A DNA stretch of 64,000 bases from Hygrophila difformis (Eukaryota > Streptophyta > Magnoliopsida > Lamiales > Acanthaceae). Under the pieces are notes generated by a model, which was not told the origin of the DNA, did no database searches, and saw nothing but the letters and a program-made list of their open reading frames with translations. The translations under genes and the position numbers were made by a program. The stretch spans positions 54,774,915-54,838,914 of the forward strand of contig JAOANR010000006.1 of assembly GCA_030278955.1 (NCBI GenBank), read 5' to 3'. Positions 20,850 through 33,256 of this stretch are shown here, piece after piece. Position 1 is the stretch's first letter. The number at the start of each line of letters is the position of its first letter.

Positions 20850-21610
20850 TGCCATGCATGTCGCGACACAAAATTGCGTCATGAACCATGGATCCATGAC
20901 GGGAGGATCACGACATGAGGGGTAGAGAATAAAAGAAGTTGATTTTAGGGTTTTCCCAGTCCTTAAACAATTTGCCAGTCGCCAGGTCTGGCGACTGGGG
21001 TTTGGGGACTAGGGGTCCAGAAGGTAGACTTTTTGTAATTTGATAAAGGGATGAGGACCCAGTCGTGATACCTTAAATTGTGGCGCGAACCGAGGCTCGC
21101 GCCATGAGTATCACGATAGGTTAGGTTTTGGAAATTTTTGCAAGACTTTGGCTTCGTGGCGCTAGACAAAAATTGTGTCGCGAGATGTGGTCTCGCGACA
21201 GGAGTTTAGCGACATGAATATTTTCAAGATTTTTCTAAGTATTTGGGTCCCCAGTCGCGAAACTCAAAAGTGTGTCGCGAACCGTGGGTCCGCGACAGGA
21301 GTCTAGCGACTGGGGGCTTTCAAGATTTTTGCTAAGGCTTAATTTTCTGTCTCGAAGCCAAAATTATGTCGCGAACCGTGGGTCCGCGACAGGAGCCATT
21401 CAGAGAAGCATACAAGAGTTTGGTCCCCAGTCGCTAGGCAAGAGTTGTGTCGCGAACCGTGGGTTGCGACAGGAGTCTAGCGACTGAGGTTTTCAATATT
21501 ATGGAACAAGAGTCCCGAAGCACTCATGTCGTGAGACTGCCTTCCTGTCGCTAGACGTGGTCTTGCGACAGGAAGAGGCTAGTGACATGGATGTGTTCAG
21601 GACACATGTC
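20850..21610. repeat. array of nested inverted repeats in Athila-like LTR
   Basis: Several modules each have an inner palindrome around GTCGCG...CGCGAC and an outer pair of arms. Examples are outer CCCCAGTCGC (21249-21258) with GCGACTGGGG (21306-21315) around an inner GTCGCG/CGCGAC pair (21274-21279, 21291-21296), and outer CAGTCGCTAG (21428-21437) with CTAGCGACTG (21477-21486). A simple hairpin CCAGTCGCCA/TGGCGACTGG is at about 20980-21000. The equivalent zone of the partner LTR is about 30450-31200. Confidence 0.8.
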
Positions 21611-22209
21611 AGAAAGGAACAGTAGCATGCAAACATCGTGATCTCACCCATTTCAGATTAAAAAGCTATTCTGACCCAAAATAACCAAACAAAATTGAAA
21701 CTAGCAAGAACATGCTTGAACAAAATAAAAGTCTAACTAAAACAGTATGTAAAATAAAGCATGGTCCTAATATAGGGTTTAATCACACACATACATGAAC
21801 ATAACCATAAATAGTAAACAATAAGCAAAAAATGGAGAAATAAAGGTCAAATGACCACAAATAAAATGAAAGCAATAAATCCATGGGTTTAGAACACCCA
21901 TTTCATGTTTTTGGGACACATTTTTAGATTTAACTTCCCATTTATTAATGGGTTTGTTATTATCCATTAAGTTGGACATTACAAACCCTAAAAGCAAAGA
22001 TTAGAAAATAAAACATGATATGAAACTGGCTACCTAGCTAAGAAACGGAAAACAAACACTGAAATTTAAGCTAAACTAGGCTAAACTATGGTAGAAATTA
22101 AATAATACATGAAAATAAAACTAAACTAAGCTAAACTACCTAGAGAGAAAATCTTCCAAATTGTCTTCAAGAATGAATGTCTAACCCCGAACACCTAGGG
22201 ATCACCATA

Positions 22210-22218
22210 TATTTATAG
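22210..22218 (-). promoter_or_regulatory. TATA box of Athila-like 3' LTR
   Basis: CTATAAATA on the minus strand, about 750 bp from the LTR start. It is conserved in the partner LTR (31815-31823) and in the related LTR at 61924-61932. By position it is the element's promoter. Confidence 0.6.
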
Positions 22219-22965
22219 AGGTGAAACCCTAGGCCCATGGGCTTTGGTCTGAGGGCCAAGCCTGTCATAAGGCTCACACACATCACAAGTATGTCGCGGA
22301 ACCACGCGGTGTGGCGCGAGATTCGGTTGCATGTCGCAAGACTTCACGCCTTGGGTCTTGGTCCTCTTCAATTTGTGCTTCTGTGGCGTTAAACATACCC
22401 CTGTCACGAGACCATGCTTCGCGCCAAGGGTCTAGCGACAGGGGTCTGGGGACATGGTTCCTTCTCCATTTGATGCTGGTGGCGCGGACTCATCCGTGTC
22501 ACTAGACCATATCTCGCGACACAGGTCCTCTAGTTGACTGTTGTGTCGCTAGGCACCACCTTTCGCGAGACCATGCTTCACGATACCGGGGGGGGGGTGT
22601 CTAGCGACAGGATGCTCATGTCGAGACTGACTGGGCCAGATGGGCCGAAATTTCACTTTTTTGTGGGCTTTTCTTTCTTTTCCCATCTTTTTGTATTTTG
22701 TGGGCCTGGTTTATTCTTTTGCCCATCTTTTTCATTCCTTTTTCTTTTCTTTTCTTTTTCTCATGTTTTTTAATTTTTCGAACATAAGTGTGTAATAAAA
22801 TTACATATTTATGCATTTTTCATACCAGCTTATTATTTTTACAATTATGCATAAATCAGTCCAATTTAACTGCTTTCTTATTTAATATAAGACCGGAATG
22901 CGATCAAATGCTCGTTTCAGACACGGAAATGGATTGAAAATAATGGACATTTCTGGCCATTATCA

Positions 22966-24540
22966 ACATCCTCACATTTAATATTGATCGTCCCCGAGCA
23001 GTCAGAGTCAATGTTCCTTAGAACACGGACTCTGCATATTCAATTCATTTTTGTGGCTTCATAAATCACATTCTTTTTGGATTGGGATAAGGCAGTCAAA
23101 AACTACAAGTGTTAAATTCCCTTGATTGCAGTGTTTAATGAAATGATACTTGCTCACTACATCGGGCCTACAAATCAAGCATTATTGTCAACCCTTCATG
23201 AATATCATGTTTGCAAGATGCAAAGATTAAAAATTAGAATTAAGGTATGACATGAACAGATTCAATGAAACAAAGCCTCACTTATAGTAAACTTGGAAAA
23301 TTCACTCAATCTCAATTGGGTTTAATCATGAACGCTCATAATCAAATTAAATTAAATTGTCACATGTGCTTGCAATTAGACCAACTCGCCACCGGCTCAT
23401 TTCCTCAAATCGAGATCCCGAGGTCTTATTCAAAGGTTGTAACGGGGCATACGGTTGTAACAATGGTGAGAAAGGGAATTATTGGGCTAATAGTGGCAAG
23501 AATTTATTCTATCTTAACTTGGCATTTTTATTTAAAATTGATGATCATCAATATTTCTTTCTTTTTCTTTGTTTTTCTTTTTCTATTGCATGACATTAGA
23601 CCAAGTCTAATTTGCTTTGTCAATTGCAATTTATCCTCGTTGAATGGATCTCAACGTATTTCTTTTTCTTTTCTTCTTTCTTCTTTCTTTTTTTTTGAAT
23701 CGGTTTATAGCATATCGATTAATACATTTTTGATGATCATAAATTTAATGCCTTTGATGGAATTTATCCTTGTCCACTTGGGTTGAATATTTTGGTCTTT
23801 TTATAAGGGTAAAGGAAAATATAGTAGGTTTCAAGAAAAATTAGGCTTATAGGCTCAGATTTGTTAATCCTAAAAGGAAAATATTTTTGGGTTTGGATTT
23901 CAAACGAAGGCCAAAAATTTGGGTTTTCTAAGTGCCTCGATCATATGCTCGATTTCGGGAACATGGCATGGTCATGAATCGGTCCCAATTGCAAGTTCTA
24001 GTTTCCTTTAATGAAATTGATTCACACATCAAAGAAAATGAATGAGTAAAAGTGACTAATGGCTCAAATCTCACAAGGTTGGATTGATTCATGTCATACA
24101 GTATTCTCAAGTTTAATCAAAGCTTAATTCTAACAATTTATTCAGTCAAAATTTTCAACATGCAGATTTATTACCCAATAAGATGATCGCATCATTAAAT
24201 TTTTATAGCTCAAAACCTTGGGAATTCATTTCATGCATGTTCTCAATTATATTATCCCAATTTAAAAGTTTGAAAATTTAATCATAAGCTTAAATTCAAC
24301 ATGTGAATTTAGAGTAGGTTTATGCATACTTTTTGCTAGTTATTTAATTTAAAGCAGTAAAGAGGCATTGTTAACATACTAAGTATGTCAACAACAATTT
24401 TTGGCCTGATAGTCATTTATTCATCTCGGACTGTGAGACATCTTTTCTCAAAAATTAAAGAAATTGTTTGGACTGCAAAATTCCTTTTTGAAAGTATCTA
24501 AATACATCATTTACAAGAGATTTCATGCAATTGGAATTGA
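22966..24540. other. non-coding 3' interior of Athila-like element
   Basis: AT-rich, with long TTTTCTTT tracts near 23560-23690 and no convincing ORF. The minus strand next to the LTR reads AAATGTGAGGATGT, the likely PPT. This segment lies where RT, integrase and the env-like region would be in a complete element. Confidence 0.55.
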
Positions 24541-24671
24541 ACTTGCACAAGACTGACCCATTTACTGTCAGAAATTGGGTATATAATACCGGCATCTAAC
24601 AGCTTGATCACTTCCTTTCTTACCACTTCTTGCATGGGTGGGTTCAATCTTCGTTAGGGCTGGCGCGAAGG
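24541..24671 (-). pseudogene. remnant of Athila-like reverse transcriptase start
   Basis: On the minus strand about 43 codons match the N-terminal edge of Athila-type RT, including MQEVVRKEVIKLLDAGIIYP and the following ISDS.WVS. It breaks off at 24541 into unrelated AT-rich sequence. This marks the left border of an internal deletion that removed the rest of pol. It is in a different frame from the gag-protease ORF. Confidence 0.75.
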
Positions 24672-24688
24672 TTTGAAATTCTCCTTTA

Positions 24689-27600
24689 TTAGAATCCTTT
24701 CGGATCCTGCATCAGTACAGGATCTGCCTCCTCTTGGTTGGCGTCTTCATGGAAATCGGCGCCGTCAAATTCCTCCAAATCCCCAGTTTCGGGATTGGCG
24801 AAATGGACGGCGTTGCAACCTTCGTGCTCCGCGCCAGCAAGCTTTAGTACCTGCTTTGAAAAGTCATCAACCATCATCATTACAATCCCAGTTTCAGAGT
24901 CTAGCTCTCCCTCTCTCCTATCTATTACATCGTCAAACGAAAAACAAGAACTGTCGCTTGGAAATTTCTCCAGCTTTGCCATGTCGAAGACAACTTCCTC
25001 CCCATCTACTCGGAGGGTCACTTTTCCAGATTTAGCATCGATGAGCGCTCCGCCGGTGGCCAAGAACGGCCTTCCTAAGATGAGGGGCATGTCAGAGTCT
25101 TCTTCAATATCCAGAATGATGAAATCTACCGGGAATGGGGTGCTGCCTACTCTAATTATAACATCTTTCAGGATCCCGATTGGCTGAGTGATCGATCTGT
25201 CTGCAAGCTGCAGCCTCATTTTTATTGGCTCCATGGTTCCAAGCTTGAGACGTCTTGCCATGGCCAATGGCATGACATTGATACTTGATCCGAGATCACA
25301 AAGCCCTTTTCCAGCACTGACTTGGCTAATCCAGATCGGTAAGGTGTAGCAGCCAGGGTCTTCTTTCTTCTCCGGCAGTTTCCTCTGAATGATTGCACTA
25401 CAGGTACTGTTGAGTATCACCACTTCTTCCTGCTCAACCTTTCTTTTTCCTGAAATCATTTCTTTTAAGAACTTAGCATTGGTTGGCATTTCAGAGATCA
25501 TTTCAATCAAAGGAATGGTAATCTCAACTTCTCGCAGCCTTTTTAGAAATTTTTCAAACTGCAGGTCTTGTTGTTTATTCTTAAGTCTGGCCGGGTATGG
25601 CACCCTTGGCATAAACTTTTTATTATCAAAATGTTTTTGTGGGGAAAGGTCAGTAATCGTATCTTCACCTTTACCAGTTTTTCCACCGAGGTCTGCTGTC
25701 TCGGTTTCTTTTTCTTTTTCTCCTTCCTCATCTGTTCCCTGATTCTCCTCAATACTCTCTTTCTCAAACTCCTTCCCCTGAACTTCTTTGATCTGCGGCC
25801 CCGCCAAGACCCTGCCTGACTTCAACGTGATAGCCTTGCATTGTGGGTTCTTTTCCGAACTACTCGGTAAAGTACCCTGATCTCTTTTCTGGAGTTCCTT
25901 GGCCATCTGGGTCACCTGAGTTTCCACGTTTCTTATTGAAGCTTGCAACTGAGTGTTTATCTCCTTCTGGCTTGAGATGAATTCAGTCATTATGTTCTCA
26001 AGTCTAGATGGGGGCTTCTGCTGAGGTGGATTCCATTGGTTCTGGGATTGGTTCTGGTTTGGAACAAATTGGTTTTGGGGCTGGTTCTGATTGGCGACAA
26101 ACTGATTCTGTGGCTGCTGGAAATTTTGAAAATTTTGGTTCTGAGGTGGCCTGGCTAGAATCTGGGGTTGAAAGTTTGGGTTGAAATGCTGGGGCCTGGG
26201 TTGGTTAAACTGTTGAGGCTGGGTTAACAAGTGTGAATTCAAGGCATTGTTATTGGAATATGAAAGGTTAGGGTGCCGGTTTTGGAATCCACCTGCATAG
26301 TTACAGCTCTCATTTGTCACTTGTTGACAAGCTTCAGTGGGATGTGGACCCTGGCATGATCCACAAACCGGTTCAGCATTTTGGGCTTGCGTTGAACTTC
26401 CAGATTCTTGATTCAAGGCCAACACGGCCACTTGATCCTTCAATTTGTCTAGTTCAGACTTGCATGTTGTACCTACAGCACATAAACCACGAGGGGGAGG
26501 GGGGTCAACATCATCAGTCAAAATAGATCTGTTCACACTCATTGTTTCAATCTTGCCCCAGGCCTGATCCATTGGCATGTGTAACAAATGTTGACCACCA
26601 GCAGCATCAAGCATGTATTTCCAGGATGGGGTCAAACCACTGTAGAATTTCCTCAATTGCTCCCACTCATGGAAACCATGTTGGGGACATTTTCTGAGTA
26701 GGTTGAAGAACCGCTCCTTAGCGTCATACAGGGACTCGTCTAGCTTCATTTTGAATTCCGCAATTTTGGATCGGCATTCGTCCACCTTGGATTCCAGAAA
26801 GTATTTTGCCAAGAAGTTTCTGATCACTTCTTCCCATGTGGACTTCTGATTAACTGACAGCGATTTGTACCACGTTCGTGCTCCACTAGACAAAGAGAAA
26901 GAAAACAATCTCAAACGAATAGTGTTAGGAGATACATTATGATTCTTAATGGTGTCACATAGTTCCAGGAAGGTCTGCAAATGGTCATGCGGGTCTTCAT
27001 GACTTGCCCCCGCAAACTGATTGCTCTGAACAAGGTTAATGAGTGCTGGCTTTAATTCGAAATTCCTGGCCAAGAATGGAGCTTGTCCAAGAATGTTCAA
27101 GTATGGCTCCAGAATGGGCTGCATATAGTCAGTAGCTGCTGCTTGTTGATTATTCCCCGACCCTCCTTGATAGTGCTGTGGGTAATAGTTCTGATTTGGA
27201 TATTAGTTTCCGGGGTCATTGAAATCATTTGGGTTGGGAGGATTATGATGCTGATTGAATTGAGTGTTCTGGAACTGAGGATTCTGGAAGTGTTGGTTGT
27301 TTGGATTATTCTGGTTAAGTGGGTTATTGAACTGGTTTTGGGGAGGTGGTGGGTTGAGATTTTGATTACCGATGTTGGGAAGATTCCCCTCGCCTTGAAT
27401 TTCATTCAATGGGGGGTCATCTGTCTCATCGCCATCTCCATCTCGGTTTTCATGAAGTGGTGGGGGATTATTGTCAATGATGACAGGGTTATCAGGATTG
27501 ATGGGTGGGTTGTTGCCTGGTAACTGTGCCATGTCCGAAACTCCGCTGCTCGTACTGGAAGAAGGTTGCCTTACACGTTCCCTCCTTTCCTGCTCTTTCC

Positions 27601-27691
27601 TCTGCTTAGTGAGAGCTCTGATCCGTCTCGCTTCCCTTTCTATTTCGAGGTTGAGTGGAAGTTCGGGTGGTGTTTCCTTTCTTCGTTGCAT
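24689..27691 (-). pseudogene. Athila-like gag-protease, one in-frame stop
   Basis: ATG at 27691 opens a frame running to 24689 (about 1,000 codons) with a single TAA at 27203-27205. The N-terminal 160 residues are Asn/Pro/Gln-rich. The retrotransposon gag domain is next, around FAGASHEDPHDHLQTFLELC and RTWYKSL..NQKSTWEE (27010-26800). A Gln/Asn/Pro-rich low-complexity stretch follows (26300-26000). The aspartic protease has LCDLGSSINVMP at about 25310-25275, where DLGSS replaces the commoner DLGAS, and ILGRPFLATGGA near 25080. No CCHC knuckle is evident. The protein would form the particle core and process it. With the stop, only a C-terminal 811-codon part (from 27124) stays open. Confidence 0.88.
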
Positions 27692-27781
27692 GTACAGCTT
27701 TGTTCAATGAGGGCAGTACCTGCAATCATCCCCAGGTTAAAACTGGTGTAAAAGAATTATTTCTCAGAAATCAACATCCTA

Positions 27782-27809
27782 ACATTTAGAGCTTTGCTGC
27801 TCTAAATGT
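27782..27809. other. perfect 11-bp hairpin in Athila-like leader
   Basis: ACATTTAGAGC (27782-27792) and GCTCTAAATGT (27799-27809) are exact inverted copies around a 6-base loop. It lies between the primer site and the gag start, in the transcribed leader, where dimerisation or packaging structures sit in retroelements. A functional role is inference. Confidence 0.6.
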
Positions 27810-27914
27810 GTGATTGATTTTTGAGACTGGGATATTTTTGTTTTGAATAAAGCATGTACACCAGCTATGAGTAAATTAGGAGTTTAATTCTCTTATAAAA
27901 TGGCGCTGCATCCT

Positions 27915-27931
27915 CCCCGGCAACGGCGCCA
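27915..27931 (-). other. primer-binding site of Athila-like element
   Basis: The minus strand reads TGGCGCCGTTGCCGGGG with no gap from the LTR end at 27932. This is the classic Athila primer site, regarded as complementary to tRNA-Asp. Confidence 0.88.
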
Positions 27932-30900
27932 TGAAACTTTTGACAATTTCCCACACGAGTATTTTCGAAATAAAAGGAATCCCGGTCTTGATTTTATTTA
28001 ATGAAAATCAATTTATGATTACGGAGTTGGGATTAGGGATATATGTATAGGTTGTCACGTTTTTATTACTTGTGTTAAAAACTGTGGCCCGAAAGCGCAC
28101 GGTGTCAAAAATTGCAATAATTTGTAGGTAAGTCCGGATAAGCAGGTCCCACGCTATTTTACAAGATTTTTAACTCGGATACTTGAATCAGTTTGAGAAG
28201 TTGACTATCAACTACTTTACTGAATTCAAACTAAGTTATGAAAGCAATTAAAGTTATTCTACAAAGTATATAAAATTCTATTCTAGAACGCAGATAAGTT
28301 TAAGCTAAAAAGCAATTAAAATTAGGTCTAGAAAGCAGGTAGTTTTACCCTATAAAAGCAATAAGATTATTCTAGGAAAGCTGTAATCTAAGCTATACTA
28401 TCTATGAAGCTGATTCAAAATGATGACGGAATGGACAGGGAGAAAAGAATAAAGATTGGACAAGATTTAGATAAAGCATAAGTAAACTTCCATTTTTTAT
28501 ACACAGATCTTCGTTTGGGATAGTCCTGTCAGATAGCTAGTTCTCATGCTCTCAGTACTATGTTCCCTTTAAAAGACAGGTACTTACAGTATGAGTTTAC
28601 ATGTTCTTAAGACCGCAAATTCTAAGATACCACAGATTCATAACTGCTCCGGCCAGGGTATGTTATTTCATCTGTGGTGGACAAGAAACACCCGAAAAAT
28701 CATTAGTTGAAGTGCCAAGTACTGCTATCATTCCCCCATGTCACACCCAAAGTCTACAAACGAGCCTGAACTCTCCCTTAACTCTCAGACCTAGAAGTAG
28801 TTCCACTACTCTGAATACAACCGAGTGACCTCTAAAGGAAGCATTTAAAAGAAAGCGGTAAGAAAGCATTTAAAATCCTATCACTCAGAGGTTTTGAAAG
28901 AGTTACCCTGGTAGTATAAGAAGAGCCCCCAGTCATGATGACCGGACGTGGATCAAGAATTCCCGAATCTCGGTGAACCGCTCGCAGTGTTCACTTCCTT
29001 CTGGGTGGTTATGAGATACAAACTAATGAAACGAACTAATAGATTAGCTCATTCCGGATGCACTCACTCAGGACTCAGAGATAGGCTTTGGCAGAAGAAG
29101 ACAGCAGTTGAAAGGAACTCAACCTTATCTTAGAAAATAACCAAGGCCTACGCATTGTTCCTTTAGAATTATCTGTCACACTGTATTTGAATCCAAGTGG
29201 ACCCCATCTCGGTGTGACAATTAAGACTAAATTACCAACACATAGCAATTTTGGAGAATAATAGATTTGAAAACCATTCCCTAAACAGGTACTAGACTCT
29301 CAGTAGGAACACATACCCTTTCAGTCTAAAAGAGACCTAATCACTGATTCTGCTTCTAATTCCACAAAATCAACCTCAATCGAATATGAACTAGTCATAA
29401 CTGAGGAATTTATCCCTTACTTAGATCCGGATTTTATAAATGAATTTTTATTGGAAATTTAATATGCAGTATCTGATTAAATCTAGACTTCTACTGTCCA
29501 AGGGAAGGATCCCAAAATAGTATAGACCACAATATTTACATAATAATATCATGCATAAAGATATATGAAAGTGTAAAATCAATTAACCCAAAATATAATT
29601 GCGGGCTTAGACAAAATTTGGAACACAGAATGAATTAGCCGGAGGCTAAAGAATGGTGGCGGAATAATTGGGTGGACTGCAAACATCTGCTATCCGGTTT
29701 CCCAATTACTCGGATGGAATGAATTTAGACAGCAGAAAACCCTATAATGGCTGTGTCGCTACCAGTAGGGCCTCTACTGTCTGCGAATTCAGATAAAAAC
29801 CTACATGTTTCCTCTCTACAATACTCATCAGCTAATATTGACAGATATTCGCTGATTCATACTATAGATTAGAATTTGGGTTTCGAAATTAAAATAAAGA
29901 AAATAAAACTGTATCCGGATAGGAGTCAGCTGAGTAGCTATTATGATTCCGGATGGACGAACCGCCAAGGCTTCCACCGACCACTACCCAGACCATGCAA
30001 AATAACAGCTAGTAACTAATATCTAGACTACGAGCTAGTACATCCGTGTGGGAATACCCGCCAACATTAGTCTGATATATTCCTTACTAGTTATTTTACA
30101 CAACACGAGAAAGACAAAATACAATAAAATAAAATAAAATAAAATGAAATACCTTGTATGAGAGACATTGGTTTCTCATGTAAGGGTATGGAATTAATCC
30201 ATGCTTAATGACTTAAATAATCCTTCATACCATAATTAATTACAGTCCGGATTATCTACTTAAGGCATCAACATTTTGTTTATAGGAAAATGTTTTAGTG
30301 AAAATTGAACAAAGGTCCTTTAATCATAGTAATTATTGATTTTAATTATTGCTAATCATAATCAGTAATTAATGACTTAAGGGTTCAATTAATTAATGGT
30401 CGGACATGGAGAAACATAAAATTTGGCAGGGGAATGCCATGCATGTCGCGACACAAAATTGCGTCATGAACCATGGATCCATGACGGGAGGATCACGACA
30501 TGAGGGGTAGAGAATAAAAGAAGTTGATTTTAGGGTTTTCCCAGTCCTTAAACAATTTGCCAGTCGCCAGACGTGGTCTTGCGACTGGGGTTTGGGGACT
30601 AGGGGTCAAGAAGGTAGACTTTTTGTAATTTGATAAAGGGATGAGGACCCAGTCGTGATACCATAAATTGTGGCGCGAACCCAGGCTCGCGCCTTGAGTA
30701 TCACGATAAGTTAGGTTTTGGAAATTTTTGCACGACTTTGGCTTCGTGGCGCTAGACAAAAATTGTGTCGCGAGACTGGTCTCGCGACAGGAGTTTAGCG
30801 ACATGAATATTTTCAAGATTTTCCTAAGTATTTGGGTCCCCAGTCGCGAAACTTAAAAGTGTGTCGCGATTCGTGGGTCCGCGACAGGAGTCTAGCGACT

Positions 30901-32356
30901 GGGGGCTTTCAAGATTTTTGCTAAGGCTTAATTTTCTGTCTCGAAGCCAAAAATTGTGTCGCGAACCGTGGGTCCGCGACAGGGGTTTCGCGACAGGAGC
31001 CATTCAGAGAAACATACTAGAGTTTGGTCTCCAGTCGCTAGGCAAGAGTTGTGTCGCGAACCGTGGGTTCGCGACAGGACTCTAGCGACTGAGGTTTTCA
31101 ATATTATGGAACAAGAGTCCCGAGGCTCTCATGTCGCGAGACTGCCTTCCTGCCGCTAGACGTGGTCTCGCGACAGGAAGAGGCTAGCGGCATAGATGTG
31201 TTCAGGACACATGTCAGAAAGGAACAGTAGCATGCAAACAGCGTGATCTCACCCATTTCAGATTAAAAAGTTATTCTAACCCAAAATAACCAAACCAAAT
31301 TGAAACTAGCAAGACATGCTTGAACAAAATAAAAGTCTAACTAAAACAGTATGTAAAATAAAGCATGGTCCTAATCTAGGGTTTAATCACACACATACAT
31401 GAACATAACCATAAATAGTAAACAGTAAGCAAAAATTGGAGAAATAAAGGTCAAATGACCACAAATAAATTGAAAGCAATAAATCCATGGGTTTAGAACA
31501 CCCATTTTATGTTTTTGGGACACATTTTCAGATTTAACTTCCCATTTATTAAGTGGGTTTGTTATTATCCATTAAGTTGGACATTACAAACCCTAAAAGC
31601 AAAGATTAGAAAATAAAACATGATATGAAACTGGCTACCTAGCTAAGAAACGGAAAACAAACACTGAAATTTAAGCTAAGCTAGGCTAAACTAGGGCAGA
31701 AATTAAATAATACATGAAAATAAAACTAAACTAAGCTAAACTACCTAGAGAGAAAATCTTCCAAATTGTCTTCAAGAATGAATGTCTAACTCCGAACACC
31801 TAGGGATCACCATATATTTATAGAGGTGAAACCCTAGGCCCATGGGCTTTGGTCTGAGGCCCAAGCCGGTCGTAAGGCTCACACACATCACAAGTATGTC
31901 GCGGAACCACGCGGTGTGGCGCGAGATTCGGTTGCATGTCGCAAGACTTCACCACCTGTCGCGAGACCATGCTTCACGACACGGGGGGAGTTTAGCGACA
32001 GGATGCTCATGTCGAGACTGCCTGGGCTAGATGGGCCGAAATTTCACTTTTTTGTGGGCTTTTCTTTCTTTTCCCATCTTTTTGTATTTTGTGGGCCTTG
32101 TTTATTCTTTTGCCCATCTTTTTCATTCATTTTTATTTTCTTTTCTTTTTCTCATGTTTTTGAATTTTTTGAACATAAATGTGTAACAAAATTACATATT
32201 TATGCATTTTTCATACCAGCTTATTATTTTTACAATTATGCATAAATCAGTCCAATTTAACTGCTTTCTTATTTAATATAAGACCGGAATGCGATCAAAT
32301 GCCCGGTTCAGACACGGAAATTGATTGAAAATAATGGACATTTCTGGCCATTATCA
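27932..32356 (-). repeat. 5' LTR of Athila-like element
   Basis: 4,425 bp with the same termini as 18323-22965. It lacks about 207 bp and about 24 bp found in the partner but has about 18 extra bases near 30978 (a short duplication containing TTCGCGACAGG). The first 160 bp differ from the partner at eight positions by my reading. TATA is at 31815-31823 on the minus strand and (AAAAT)n near 30122-30146. Confidence 0.92.
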
Positions 32357-32367
32357 GCAACAGTATG

Positions 32368-33196
32368 TATTGTTATCACTAACATAATCCTGTGCAGATG
32401 ATGTGGTTTCATGAGTGTTGAAACTACACTAGGACTACGAGAGCAGTTACTGACAGCTTGCGCGATAGTCTGCTCCATGTGCTTTTGTTTATTCGACCCT
32501 GCATGATCTATTTCGTCTTCCTGAGTATATATAACGTACTTAGATCCTCTGTATCAAGTAATTTTCATTATCGATTTGTAATTATACACTTTCATACTTT
32601 TACACTTTCGAGTCGATTAATTTCTCTCCAAGATTTGCTAGATTCATTCTTTGAGAGTTTGTAAATTCCTTGTGAGTCTTTCTATAACTTTGAAGATTAT
32701 TCTATTCACAAGGTTTGCGCTGCAATCGATTCAACAAGTTTTTCTTGTTGAGAAAACTTTCTTTCAACAACAATTTGAAGTGACTTTTGAAGAAAGCACT
32801 TGAAGATCCAAGGAGAATGATTCAGGAGAACTCCTATACCGTGATACCAAGATTCTAGATGTCTGAACAGCCGTGGAATTCAAACTGGACAGGATCGTCC
32901 GGAGATTGAGTTGTGGGGGAGTCACGACTGCAATCTGTCTGGAAACAGGAAAGTTGTTGCTTTAGAGTTTGAATTGGTTGTTTTGAGTCTTTTAAGTCTA
33001 GGTTTTCTAGAATATAGTATAAGTCACCTGGATTGGCATCCCCCAGACGTAGATCCGTTGGATCGAACTGGGTCATCAAATATTTGTGTTCTTTACATTC
33101 CGCTAAACACACTGTGCACACACCACTCATTTACTCGTAGTGTAGACACCTGCTCGATGATGGATTAAGTTCAAGATTCATTATATGGGACCATCA
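32368..33196 (+). repeat. 5' LTR of copia element 2
   Basis: 829 bp, beginning TATTGTTATC (the partner has the canonical TGTTGTTATC, so the 5' end carries a G-to-A change) and ending GACCATCA. Placing the border here makes the TSD perfect. TATATATAA at 32526-32534 is the likely promoter. About a dozen differences from the partner fall in the first 120 bp. Confidence 0.9.
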
Positions 33197-33198
33197 AT

Positions 33199-33210
33199 TG
33201 GTATCAGATC
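33199..33210 (+). other. primer-binding site (initiator Met tRNA)
   Basis: TGGTATCAGATC starts 2 bp after the LTR. The consensus for plant tRNA-iMet primers is TGGTATCAGAGC, so one base differs. Confidence 0.85.
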
Positions 33211-33256
33211 GGCAGACTCTGACGCACTAGAGGCGATTTGTAGAAATCTTGGAAAA

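Larger units (their letters stand above)
18323..22965 (-). repeat. 3' LTR of Athila-like element
   Basis: 4,643 bp with plus-strand ends TGAAACTTTTG...GGCCATTATCA. It carries about 207 bp (22348-22554) missing from the partner LTR; the deletion there ends at a short CAC repeat. It also holds about 24 bp near 18530 that the partner lacks. A GC-rich zone with nested inverted repeats lies at 20850-21600, and (AAAAT)n at 20535-20560. Confidence 0.92.
18323..32356 (-). mobile_element. Athila-like Ty3/gypsy element, pol deleted
   Basis: LTRs of 4,643 and 4,425 bp flank a 4,966-bp interior. The 5-bp duplication GCAAC (18318-18322 and 32357-32361) is perfect. The minus orientation is shown by the primer site TGGCGCCGTTGCCGGGG touching the right LTR. 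Gag and protease are present, but RT stops after its first few dozen residues and integrase, RNase H and any env-like ORF are absent. The interior is a deletion derivative that would need help in trans. Confidence 0.92.

Noticed and set aside
22534..22816. ORFs over TTTTCTTTTC tracts in LTRs
   Set aside because: They are low-complexity Phe/Ser or Lys-rich translations of LTR sequence, repeated in each LTR, and not conserved as proteins.
24673..25742. Plus-strand ORFs opposite the Athila-like gag-protease
   Set aside because: They are shadows of a well-supported minus-strand reading frame and have no recognisable domains.
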